7,924 nucleotides of DNA from Limnohabitans sp. (lineage in GTDB: Bacteria > Pseudomonadota > Gammaproteobacteria > Burkholderiales > Burkholderiaceae_C), in the NCBI GenBank assembly GCA_030729445.1, contig JANQXJ010000046.1:1-7924 (forward strand), written 5' to 3'. Below the pieces are notes generated by a model, which ran no database searches, was not told the DNA's origin, and was given only the letters and a program-made list of their open reading frames with translations. Below, piece after piece: positions 1 to 5,602 of this stretch. The position numbers were made by a program, and so were the translations under genes. Positions within the stretch are counted from its first letter, which is position 1. Every line of letters starts with the position of its first letter.

Positions 1-160
1 CCGACAGACCAAAGATCCAGGACACATCGGCCCGCTGCGCCGAGAACTCGGCCGCGAACGATTCAAAAAACGCCGCAAACGAATACGACACCCCAAAGAT
101 CATCGCCAGGCAAGCAAAGGTGGCCCAAACCACCACCCAGGCATAGGGGGTTTCTTTCAT
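1..160 (-). CDS. Major facilitator superfamily transporter, N-terminal fragment (gene runs off the left edge)
   Basis: Only the first 53 codons are in the window. The protein begins MKETPYAWVVVWATFACLAM and continues with a hydrophobic first membrane helix (about residues 7-27). It then has a G-x-S-Y-S-F-x-x-F-F stretch, a small amphipathic segment (ESFAAEFSAQRADVSW) and the start of a second helix. This arrangement is typical of the first two helices of MFS carriers of the monocarboxylate/oxalate-formate antiporter kind: an inner-membrane protein, substrate unknown. I chose the ATG at 160 because GGAG (plus-strand 166-169) lies 5 bases upstream of it. An in-frame ATG at 202 would add 14 residues (MTTKKFSAIDTGDR) but has no visible ribosome binding site. 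The gene diverges from the DUF2076 gene. The family call rests on a short fragment, so the subfamily is not secure. Confidence 0.68.
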   Translation of the reverse strand, partial: MKETPYAWVVVWATFACLAMIFGVSYSFAAFFESFAAEFSAQRADVSWIFGLS

Positions 161-347
161 GCGGTCTCCGGTGTCGATGGCTGAAAATTTCTTAGTTGTC
201 ATTGTGCGCTGGAAACCCGTACTGGTAGCCATACAGCCGCTGCGATGGCGACACGCACTCACAGAGGCCAAACACCCGTCAGTCCGTAGGCCTATCGGTG
301 GCCATGGCGCTCAAGCCAGCCAATAATGGACACGCATGTTGCCATTG

Positions 348-368
348 CCCAGCCCCAGCCCCAGCCCC
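348..368 (-). repeat. Tandem CCAGCC hexamer repeat; G-quadruplex motif on the minus strand
   Basis: The plus strand carries C-runs at 348-350, 353-356, 359-362 and 365-368, each separated by AG. The minus strand therefore reads G4-CT-G4-CT-G4-CT-G3, with every loop only 2 bases long. This matches the strict intramolecular G-quadruplex pattern. Two more C-triplets (373-375 and 377-379) follow up to the ATG at 380. The repeat lies just upstream of the preferred start of the DUF2076 gene, on its template strand. If the earlier ATG at 326 were used, the repeat would encode a Gln-Pro repeat. Folding is predicted from the pattern only. Confidence 0.7.
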
Positions 369-379
369 AGGACCCGCCC

Positions 380-934
380 ATGACCGCCCAAGAACGCGAC
401 CAGCTCCAGCAATTTTTGGCCGCCTTGCGCCAGCAACGCAGCCACCCCAAAGACACTCTGGCCGATGGTTGGATCCGCGAAGCGCTGGCGCAGCAGCCCG
501 ATGCACCTTATTGCCTGGTGCAGCGCAGCATGGCCCTGCAGCTGACCCTGAATGCCTCCCAAGCCCGACTGGCGCAGTTACAAAAGCAGTGCGATGAACA
601 AGCCGCCCAATTGCAAGCCTTAACGTCTAAGCCAACGCCCACAGCGGCCTTGTCCAACAGGCCTGCCGATGCAGGTGCTGGTTCGATGGCCGCCCCCTTG
701 GCCCAAGCGCAGCCCAGTCTCTGGGGGCGTGGCCTGCTGGCGCAAGTCAGCGGCAACGCGCTCGGCGTGACGGCGGGGGTGGTGGCGGGTGGTTTGTTGC
801 TGCAAGGCCTTCAAGGGTTGTTCGGGCAGGCAGCGGCGCCATCCGATGTGGCCCAAGGCGCGGCAGGCAACTTGTCCACCGCCGACCCGGATGCAGGTGA
901 CGGCTTGTGGGACCTGGGCGACGACTGGGCCTGA
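380..934 (+). CDS. DUF2076 family protein
   Basis: The 184-residue product matches what I know of the DUF2076 family. It opens with MTAQERDQLQQFLAALRQQ, followed by a conserved W-I-x-x-A-L-A-x-Q-P-D-A-P-Y-x-L-V-Q block (residues 31-48). A coiled-coil-prone Gln/Ala-rich helix spans about 53-82 and a low-complexity Ala/Pro linker about 83-115. Next is a Gly/Leu-rich apolar segment (about 127-148), then an Asp/Trp-rich acidic tail (WDLGDDWA). Family members are annotated only as uncharacterised or periplasmic ligand-binding sensor-like; no signal peptide is visible here and the function is unknown. Start choice: an ATG at 326 would add 18 residues (a Q-P repeat), but family members usually begin at M-T-x-Q-E. 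AGGA (369-372) stands about 7 bases before the ATG at 380, so 380 is preferred. The gene converges on the Hsp70 gene, with 19 bases between the stops. Confidence 0.82.
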   Translation: MTAQERDQLQQFLAALRQQRSHPKDTLADGWIREALAQQPDAPYCLVQRSMALQLTLNASQARLAQLQKQCDEQAAQLQALTSKPTPTAALSNRPADAGAGSMAAPLAQAQPSLWGRGLLAQVSGNALGVTAGVVAGGLLLQGLQGLFGQAAAPSDVAQGAAGNLSTADPDAGDGLWDLGDDWA

Positions 935-953
935 TTTCTTGGAGTTTTTCTGC

Positions 954-2207
954 TCAGCGGCTGTAGGCCAAGCCCAGCGCCACGCCACCAAACAAATCGC
1001 CTTCGACGAGCTGCACCCCTTTGAATTCAGCCTGCAATGTGGCTTGGAAGGTGCTCAAGGCCGAAGAGCCGCCCGTGAGGTAAATCGCGTCCAGTGACGC
1101 GTCGGTCAGCCCCGCGCTTTGCACACACTCACGCGCACAGGCCACGGTGCGGACCAGCAAGTCGTGCAAATGCGCTTGCATGTCGCGCACACCCAATTTC
1201 GCTGACAAGCCGCGCTCGATCACCGACAGGTCGATCCCGGTTTCAGCTTGGCCCAGTGAGCAGCGGATCTTGGCCTGCTCTACCTCGTGGGCCATGTGGT
1301 GGCCGTGGCGCTCTTGCAATACACACATCAGCCGTTCATGCAGGCGCGGCTCGCTGTAATTGCTGCGCAGGGTCTGCGCATGGGCAATCGCTTTGGGCTG
1401 GTATTGCCAGTGGATCAGGTGCCAAGTGGCCAAATCAAAAAACACCCGGTTGGGCACCTCGCGCTGGTCGGGGCCCAGATGTTTGAAACCGAGCAGCGGC
1501 ATGACCTGCGCCAGGTTCAGCTGGCGATCGTAGTCAGTGCCGCCAATGTGCACACCCGTGGTGGCCAAAATGTCATCGCTCCGGTCAGCACGGTGCATGC
1601 GCTCAGGCCCCAGCCGGACCACAGTGAAGTCCGAGGTGCCGCCCCCTAAGTCGACCACCAGCACGGTGCTTTCTTTTGTCAGGCGCTGCTCGTAGTCCAG
1701 CGCGGCGGCAATGGGCTCGAGCTGAAAGGACACCTCTTCAAAGCCCACCGCCTCCACGGCCCGCTGCAGAGAAGCTTGCGCTTGTGCATCGCGCTCGGGG
1801 TCCTCGTCCACAAAGTGCACGGGGCGTCCCACCACCACACGACGCGGTGCGCTGCCCAGACTTTGAGTGGCGCGTTCGCGCAGGGTCGCCAAAAAGGTGG
1901 TGATGATGTCCTGAAAACTGATCTGCTGGTGACCGATTTGTGTGGTCTCCAGCAAAAGAGGGCTGCCCAGCAGGCTTTTGAGCGAGCGCATCAATCGGCC
2001 CTCGGTGCCCTCCAGGTAATGACCAATGGCATCCCGCCCGAAGTGTGTGCTGCCGTCCTCGGCGTTGTAGAAAACGGCCGTGGGCATGGCCAGGGCATCG
2101 CCCTCCAGCGGGATCAAGCGTGCGCTGCCTTGAGCGCCGAGCCAGGCCATGGCCGAATTGGAGGTGCCGAAATCGATGCCGAGCGTGCCGGCGGGGGAAG
2201 AATTCAT
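954..2207 (-). CDS. Hsp70-family (YegD-like) chaperone-type ATPase, no substrate-binding domain
   Basis: This 417-residue protein has the actin/Hsp70 ATPase fold and little else. The phosphate-1 loop is GIDFGTSNS (residues 10-18) and phosphate-2 is VVDLGGGTSDF (184-194). A conserved GVHIGGTDYD stands at 218-227, the adenosine motif IYLTGGSSALS at 375-385, and the connect-2-like GGVALGLAYS is close to the end. The length is near that of the E. coli YegD group (about 450) and far short of DnaK (about 640), so the C-terminal peptide-binding domain and lid are absent. The likely role is a cytoplasmic ATPase with chaperone-like or assembly function, and its client is unknown. Reading could extend upstream to a TTG at 2246, but that extension is not conserved-looking and the phosphate-1 motif begins right after the ATG at 2207. 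No clear ribosome binding site precedes this ATG. It diverges from the DUF3297 gene and may share a promoter region with it. Confidence 0.86.
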   Translation of the reverse strand: MNSSPAGTLGIDFGTSNSAMAWLGAQGSARLIPLEGDALAMPTAVFYNAEDGSTHFGRDAIGHYLEGTEGRLMRSLKSLLGSPLLLETTQIGHQQISFQDIITTFLATLRERATQSLGSAPRRVVVGRPVHFVDEDPERDAQAQASLQRAVEAVGFEEVSFQLEPIAAALDYEQRLTKESTVLVVDLGGGTSDFTVVRLGPERMHRADRSDDILATTGVHIGGTDYDRQLNLAQVMPLLGFKHLGPDQREVPNRVFFDLATWHLIHWQYQPKAIAHAQTLRSNYSEPRLHERLMCVLQERHGHHMAHEVEQAKIRCSLGQAETGIDLSVIERGLSAKLGVRDMQAHLHDLLVRTVACARECVQSAGLTDASLDAIYLTGGSSALSTFQATLQAEFKGVQLVEGDLFGGVALGLAYSR

Positions 2208-2270
2208 GGGTAAGAGGAGCGTGCTGAGGCGGAGGTGGCAGGCCAAAGCGCTGACCGTCGAAGGACTGGG

Positions 2271-2309
2271 GATTCTGCCACTGTCAGCCCCGCCAAATCG
2301 GGGAGAATC
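2271..2309. repeat. Nested inverted repeat in the divergent promoter region
   Basis: Between the divergent Hsp70 and DUF3297 genes, GATTCT (2271-2276) pairs with AGAATC (2304-2309), and CCCCG (2288-2292) pairs with CGGGG (2299-2303) around a CCAAAT loop. The two right arms are adjacent, while the left arms are separated by 11 bases. It could be an operator or merely chance in GC-rich DNA. It overlaps the candidate promoter at 2281-2308. Confidence 0.3.
2281..2308 (+). promoter_or_regulatory. Candidate sigma-70 promoter for the DUF3297 / CoA-transferase operon
   Basis: CTGTCA (2281-2286, 4 of 6 to TTGACA) and GAGAAT (2303-2308, 4 of 6 to TATAAT) are separated by 16 bases. Transcription would begin near 2315, giving a leader of about 28 bases before the ATG at 2343. 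It is a weak match found by eye and overlaps the inverted repeat described for this region. Confidence 0.3.
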
Positions 2310-2342
2310 GACGTTGTTTCAATTTTGTCTACGCACACCCCC

Positions 2343-2612
2343 ATGACCGAAGCCCCAACACCCGATTCATCCGCTGCTGCCCGCCCCGCACTGCCCGACC
2401 GCCTGGCCATCGACGCCCGCAGCCCGCACCATGTGCGTGCCGTGTTCGAGCACGACATCGGCATCCGCTTCAACGGCAAGGACCGCAACGACGTCGAGGA
2501 ATACTGCATCAGCGAAGGCTGGGTGCGCGTGCCCGCAGGTAAAACGCTGGACCGCAAAGGCCAGCCGTTGCTCATCAAGCTCAAAGGCAAAGTCGAAGCG
2601 TTTTACCGTTGA
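2343..2612 (+). CDS. DUF3297 family small protein
   Basis: The 89-residue protein has a variable Pro/Ala-rich N-terminus (about 1-17). After it comes the block I recognise from DUF3297: P-D-R-L-A-x-D-x-R-S-P (18-28), then DIGIRFNGKDRNDVEEYC (38-55), S-E-G-W-V-R-V-P-A-G-K (57-67) and L-I-K-L-K-G-K-V-E-A-F (77-87). It is predicted to be soluble and cytoplasmic. The family has no known biochemical role that I can name. The start is the ATG at 2343; the same frame continues upstream to a GTG at 2235, but those extra residues overlap the divergent promoter region and are not family-like. No strong ribosome binding site is visible. The next gene begins 8 bases after the stop, so the two are probably co-transcribed. 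Confidence 0.85.
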   Translation: MTEAPTPDSSAAARPALPDRLAIDARSPHHVRAVFEHDIGIRFNGKDRNDVEEYCISEGWVRVPAGKTLDRKGQPLLIKLKGKVEAFYR

Positions 2613-2620
2613 GTCTGCAC

Positions 2621-3820
2621 ATGAACGCCCCTGCCGGAAAACTCCCGCTCGAAGGCTTGCGCGTCGTCGAGTTCACCCACATGGTCATGGGCCCCACCTG
2701 CGGCATGGTGTTGGCCGACATGGGGGCTGAAGTCATCAAGGTCGAACCCATTGAGGGTGACCGCACGCGGCATTTGTTGGGCTCGGGTGCAGGTTTTTTC
2801 CCGATGTTCAACCGCAACAAAAAAAGCATCCAGATCAACTTGCAAAGCCCCGAGGGGGCTGAGGTGGCCCGCCGCTTGTGTGCCACGGCCGACGTGGTGG
2901 CCGAGAACTTCAAGCCCGGCACCATGGCCAAGTACGGCCTGGACTATGCCAGCCTGTCTGCGAAGCACCCCAAGCTGATCTACGCCAGCCTCAAGGGTTT
3001 TCTGCCCGGCCCCTACGATCACCGCACGGCACTCGACGAGGTGGTGCAGATGATGGGCGGACTGGCCTACATGACCGGGCGCCCGGGTGACCCGCTGCGT
3101 GCGGGCACCAGCGTGAACGACATCATGGGCGGCATGTTTGGGGCGATTGGTGTGCTGGGTGCACTCATCCAGCGGGGCATCACCGGGCGGGGGCAAGAGA
3201 TCCAATCGGCGCTGTTTGAGAACAACGTCTTCCTGGTCGGCCAGCACATGCTGCAGTACGCCATCACCGGCAAAGCGGCCGAGCCCATGCCCAACCGCAT
3301 CTCGGCTTGGGCGGTGTACGACGTGTTCACCGTCAAAAATGGCGAGCAAATCTTTTTGGCCGCTGTGAGCGACGCGCAGTGGGCCACCTTTTGCGATGTG
3401 TTGGGCTTTGCCGACTTGAAAGCCGATGCGCGTTACTTTGACAACAACGCCCGCGTGTCTCTGCGTGCCGAGTTGATGCCTGATCTGCGCCGCCGCTTGG
3501 CGGCTTTCACGGCGGCCGAGCTGACCGCCATTTTTGAAAAGGCTGGCCTTCCCTTTGCGCCCATCGTCAAACCCGAAGAGCTGTTTGACGACCCGCACCT
3601 TCAGGCTACTGGCGGCTTGGCCGATGTGCGCCTGTCTGATGGCCCCAAAGCCGGGCAGACCGCCCCCGCCGCCTTGTTGCCATTCACCATGGGTGGGCAA
3701 CGCCTGGGCGTGCGCCATCAGCCGCCCACGCAAGGTGAGAACACCGACGAGCTGCTGCAAGCCCTGGAAATGAGTGCGGCAGAAATTACCCACTTGCGCA
3801 GCATCCAAGCGGTCGCTTGA
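2621..3820 (+). CDS. Class III (CaiB/BaiF family) CoA-transferase
   Basis: A 399-residue protein of the usual family length (about 380-430). The N-terminal CoA-binding region reads LRVVEFTHMVMGPTCGMVLA (13-32), followed by D-M-G-A-E-V-I-K-V-E-P (33-43). An N-R-N-K-K-S-I motif is at 64-70 and A-D-V-V-A-E-N-F-K-P-G at 90-100. The sequence P-L-R-A-G-T-S-V-N-D-I-M-G-G (158-171) carries Asp167, which aligns with the aspartate that forms the acyl anhydride in formyl-CoA transferase. Members move CoA between carboxylic acids, or epimerise 2-methylacyl-CoAs (racemase branch), in the cytoplasm as interlocked dimers. The substrate cannot be told from sequence. The ATG at 2621 is preferred over a TTG at 2609 that overlaps the preceding stop. 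Its 8-base distance from the DUF3297 stop suggests translational coupling. hpd is downstream on the same strand but 316 bases away, so a shared pathway is only possible. Confidence 0.9.
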   Translation: MNAPAGKLPLEGLRVVEFTHMVMGPTCGMVLADMGAEVIKVEPIEGDRTRHLLGSGAGFFPMFNRNKKSIQINLQSPEGAEVARRLCATADVVAENFKPGTMAKYGLDYASLSAKHPKLIYASLKGFLPGPYDHRTALDEVVQMMGGLAYMTGRPGDPLRAGTSVNDIMGGMFGAIGVLGALIQRGITGRGQEIQSALFENNVFLVGQHMLQYAITGKAAEPMPNRISAWAVYDVFTVKNGEQIFLAAVSDAQWATFCDVLGFADLKADARYFDNNARVSLRAELMPDLRRRLAAFTAAELTAIFEKAGLPFAPIVKPEELFDDPHLQATGGLADVRLSDGPKAGQTAPAALLPFTMGGQRLGVRHQPPTQGENTDELLQALEMSAAEITHLRSIQAVA

Positions 3821-3853
3821 AAGGCTGGGCTTTCGCCATCGGGGTTTCAGTGC

Positions 3854-3882
3854 TTGACACACTGAGCGCCAGCGACGACGAT
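3854..3882 (+). promoter_or_regulatory. Candidate promoter with perfect -35 upstream of hpd
   Basis: TTGACA (3854-3859) is a perfect -35. A 17-base spacer leads to GACGAT (3877-3882), a poor -10 (3 of 6). The -35 sits in the loop and right arm of the small inverted repeat TCAGTG/CACTGA (3847-3852 and 3860-3865). If real, the hpd leader would be nearly 250 bases and include both downstream hairpins. The weak -10 keeps confidence low. Confidence 0.25.
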
Positions 3883-3944
3883 CCAACCCCATGTCCATCC
3901 AGGTTTTGATTTTCGGCATCCACCTCGCCCGCAGCACGCGGGGT

Positions 3945-3969
3945 AAGCCTTGCGCGCCGCCGCAGGCTT
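3945..3969 (+). repeat. Stable hairpin with 9-bp stem upstream of the REP-like element
   Basis: AAGCCTTGCG (3945-3954) pairs with CGCAGGCTT (3961-3969) across a CGCCGC loop, with one unpaired T in the left arm. A loose T-rich tract (TTTTCTT, 3975-3981) begins 6 bases further on, so it could act as a weak terminator for the CoA-transferase operon. It may equally be part of the neighbouring repeat element. Confidence 0.5.
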
Positions 3970-3979
3970 GAAGCTTTTC

Positions 3980-4056
3980 TTGTAGGTCGGGCCTTCAGGT
4001 CCGACGTGTTTTCGGTCCACCACCGACATGCCGGGGCCAAAGCCACCGACCTACAA
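3980..4056. repeat. REP-like palindromic element (inverted doublet)
   Basis: TTGTAGGTCGG (3980-3990) and its exact reverse complement CCGACCTACAA (4046-4056) bound a 77-base element. The left unit contains a compact hairpin (3986-4005): GTCGG and CCT pair with AGG and CCGAC around a TC loop, with one G-T wobble position. The interior has a second hairpin, TCGGT/ACCGA (4012-4016 and 4022-4026). Two inverted units with internal hairpins is the shape of paired REP sequences, which are usually non-coding and scattered between genes in proteobacterial genomes. No REP-associated transposase is in the window. Copy number elsewhere cannot be judged from this sequence. Confidence 0.6.
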
Positions 4057-4126
4057 CTCCCCCCGTTTCATTTGACCGATTTCATTCGGGCCATGCTCAT
4101 CCTGCAGCGTGGCCCCGTTCACTGCT

Positions 4127-4130
4127 GGAG
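4127..4130 (+). promoter_or_regulatory. Ribosome binding site of hpd
   Basis: GGAG stands 6 bases before the ATG at 4137. It is one of the few clear Shine-Dalgarno sequences in the window, and it fixes the hpd start. Confidence 0.75.
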
Positions 4131-4136
4131 ATTTAA

Positions 4137-5213
4137 ATGGCCGATCTGTTTGACAACCCCATGGGTTTGTGTGGCTTCGAGTTTGTCGAGTTCGCCTCGC
4201 CTGTTCCCAATACGCTGGAGCCGCTGTTCGAGAAAATGGGTTTCACATTGGTGGCGAAACACCGCTCCAAAGACGTGGTGCTGTACCGCCAGGGCGACAT
4301 CAATTTCATCGTCAACCGCGAGCCCAAAAGCTTGGCGGGCTACTTCGCATCCGAGCATGGGCCTTGCGCATGTGCCTTGGCGTTTCGCGTGAAGGATTCG
4401 CACAAAGCCTATGCCCGGGCGCTGGAACTCGGGGCGCAGCCGGTGGACGTGCCCACGGGCCCGATGGAGTTGCGCTTGCCCGCCATCAAGGGCATTGGCG
4501 GCGCGCCTTTGTATTTGATCGACCGCTTTGAAGACGGCAAGAGCATTTACGACATCGACTTCGAATTCATCGACGGCGTGGACCGACACCCCCCTGGCCA
4601 CGGCCTTAAGCTCATCGACCACATGACACACAACGTCTACAAAGGGCGCATGGCGTACTGGAGTGGTTTTTACGAGAAGCTCTTCAACTTCCAGGAAATC
4701 CGTTACTTCGACATCAAGGGCGAATACACGGGCCTGACCAGCCAAGCCATGATGGCGCCCGACGGCATGATCCGCATCCCCTTGAACGAAGAGTCGGGGA
4801 AGACGGGCGGCCAGATCGAAGAGTTCTTAATGCAGTTCAACGGCGAGGGCATCCAGCACATTGCCCTGCTCACCGACGACCTCTTGAAAAGCGTGGACGC
4901 ACTGCAGATGGCGGGCATCCCGCTGATGACCGCGCCGAACGACATTTATTACGAGATGCTCGAAGAACGCCTGCCGGGCCATGGCGAGCCCGTGGCCGAG
5001 TTGCAGGCGCGTGGCATCTTGATGGACGGCTCCACGGCCAATGGCGAAAAGCGTTTGCTGCTGCAAATCTTCAGCCAAACCCTGCTGGGTCCGGTGTTCT
5101 TCGAGTTCATCCAGCGCAAGGCCGATGAGGGCTTTGGCGAGGGCAATTTCAAAGCGCTTTTTGAAAGCCTGGAGCGCGACCAGATTCGCCGGGGGGCGAT
5201 TGTGGTCGAGTGA
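4137..5213 (+). CDS. hpd: 4-hydroxyphenylpyruvate dioxygenase
   Basis: HPPD is a cytoplasmic non-haem iron(II) dioxygenase. It converts 4-hydroxyphenylpyruvate and O2 to homogentisate and CO2, the committed step of the homogentisate route for tyrosine and phenylalanine. The 358-residue product has bacterial HPPD length. It has two vicinal-oxygen-chelate halves: a degenerate N-terminal one (about 10-135) and the catalytic C-terminal one (about 155-330). The iron triad is visible: His162 in L-I-D-H-M-T-H-N-V, His241 in G-I-Q-H-I-A-L and Glu323 in V-F-F-E-F-I-Q-R-K. These are offset by one from the residues known in the Pseudomonas enzyme. The C-terminal helix (G-F-G-E-G-N-F-K-A-L-F, 332-342) that closes the active site is intact. 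A hydroxymandelate synthase is possible in the same fold, but the genomic setting and HPPD-like C-terminus favour hpd. No homogentisate dioxygenase or other pathway gene is in view. A long, structured spacer precedes it. Confidence 0.94.
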   Translation: MADLFDNPMGLCGFEFVEFASPVPNTLEPLFEKMGFTLVAKHRSKDVVLYRQGDINFIVNREPKSLAGYFASEHGPCACALAFRVKDSHKAYARALELGAQPVDVPTGPMELRLPAIKGIGGAPLYLIDRFEDGKSIYDIDFEFIDGVDRHPPGHGLKLIDHMTHNVYKGRMAYWSGFYEKLFNFQEIRYFDIKGEYTGLTSQAMMAPDGMIRIPLNEESGKTGGQIEEFLMQFNGEGIQHIALLTDDLLKSVDALQMAGIPLMTAPNDIYYEMLEERLPGHGEPVAELQARGILMDGSTANGEKRLLLQIFSQTLLGPVFFEFIQRKADEGFGEGNFKALFESLERDQIRRGAIVVE

Positions 5214-5227
5214 CCACTGTGTAAAAT
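5200..5227 (+). promoter_or_regulatory. Candidate promoter of the toxin-antitoxin operon
   Basis: TAAAAT (5222-5227) matches the -10 consensus at 5 of 6. TTGTGG (5200-5205), inside the last codons of hpd, is a 3-of-6 -35 with a 16-base spacer. Predicted initiation near 5234 falls inside the 5230-5257 palindrome, which suits an autorepressed operon. Confidence 0.5.
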
Positions 5228-5229
5228 GG

Positions 5230-5257
5230 TTTGGGTAGTCAATTCTGACTACCCAAA
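5230..5257. promoter_or_regulatory. Perfect 12-bp-arm palindrome, likely operator of the toxin-antitoxin operon
   Basis: TTTGGGTAGTCA (5230-5241) and TGACTACCCAAA (5246-5257) are exact reverse complements separated by ATTC. The palindrome starts 2 bases after the candidate -10 box and ends 15 bases before the antitoxin ATG. Ribbon-helix-helix antitoxins commonly bind such sites as dimers or tetramers and repress their own operon, with toxin as co-repressor. There is no T-run after it, so it does not look like an intrinsic terminator for hpd. Confidence 0.75.
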
Positions 5258-5272
5258 GATTCGGAGCCACAC

Positions 5273-5599
5273 ATGCCCGCCAATGTTGCTGCTTCTGCTG
5301 CCACCAGCCCCACTAGTTTGAAATTGCCCAACGCACTTAAATTGCAGTTGGAAGAAGATGCCCAACAAATGGGCATGAGCTTGCATGCGTTCATGCTCAA
5401 CACGCTTGCAGACGCTGCCCAGCGCAAGCGTTTGCGACAAGGCTTCGCCCAAGACGCGGCCGATGCATTGGCCGACATGAAGGCCACCGGCAAGGGCCAC
5501 GCCTTGGACGATGTACGCGCTTATTTTGACCAAATGAAAAACCACCGTCATGGGCAAGCCAAGCGTCCAGTGGCCTTGCGCACCAAAAAGCTGGGCTAA
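5273..5599 (+). CDS. Ribbon-helix-helix antitoxin of a type II toxin-antitoxin system
   Basis: The 108-residue protein carries a short beta strand (T-S-L-K-L-P, 14-19) and two helices (about 20-33 and 36-50, joined by M-G-M-S). This is the CopG/Arc/MetJ ribbon-helix-helix fold that binds operator DNA as a dimer. The C-terminal half includes D-M-K-A-T-G-K-G-H-A-L-D-D-V-R-A-Y-F-D (68-86), a tail of the kind seen in antitoxins that wraps and blocks ParE-type toxins. The very end is basic (K-R-P-V-A-L-R-T-K-K). GGAG (5263-5266) lies 6 bases before the ATG. The toxin gene begins 3 bases after the stop, and the operator palindrome is just upstream. By hand count the first part (5281-5400) is 58 of 120 GC, lower than its neighbours appear, which fits a transferred cassette. 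The toxin partner makes the call fairly firm; the exact antitoxin subfamily is not assigned. Confidence 0.82.
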   Translation: MPANVAASAATSPTSLKLPNALKLQLEEDAQQMGMSLHAFMLNTLADAAQRKRLRQGFAQDAADALADMKATGKGHALDDVRAYFDQMKNHRHGQAKRPVALRTKKLG

Positions 5600-5602
5600 G
5601 TT

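Larger units (their letters stand above)
3821..4136. other. Gene-free, hairpin-rich spacer between the CoA-transferase gene and hpd
   Basis: No convincing coding sequence lies in these 316 bases; open frames through it are extensions of frames antisense to or overlapping the neighbouring genes. Reading left to right it holds a 6-base-stem hairpin (3847-3865) without a T-run, a perfect TTGACA box inside it, a 9-base-pair hairpin with one bulge (3945-3969), the REP-like element (3980-4056), a TTGACC box (4072-4077) without a good partner -10, and the hpd ribosome binding site. This much secondary structure suggests a combined terminator, leader and repeat region. Confidence 0.6.

Noticed and set aside
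326..379. N-terminal extension of the DUF2076 protein from the ATG at 326
   Set aside because: No ribosome binding site is seen before it, the added residues are a Gln-Pro repeat from the hexamer tract, and the family normally starts at the M-T-x-Q-E now placed at 380. It is kept only as an alternative.
2208..2246. TTG-initiated extension of the Hsp70 homologue
   Set aside because: The 13 extra residues are not family-like, and the phosphate-1 loop already begins 9 residues after the ATG at 2207.
2603..3937. 444-codon open frame on the minus strand
   Set aside because: It lies antisense to the well-supported CoA-transferase. Its product is His/Gln/Arg-rich with no recognisable domain, as expected of a shadow frame in GC-rich DNA.
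4006..4136. A small open frame starting in the REP-like element and running into hpd in another frame
   Set aside because: It overlaps hpd out of frame and its product has no recognisable features; the clear ribosome binding site belongs to hpd.
4119..4745. 208-codon open frame on the minus strand
   Set aside because: It is antisense to the N-terminal half of hpd; a shadow frame.
5230..5257. The palindrome as an intrinsic terminator of hpd
   Set aside because: The arms are long enough, but no T-run follows on the plus strand and no minus-strand gene would use it. The position beside a -10 box and before an antitoxin fits an operator better.
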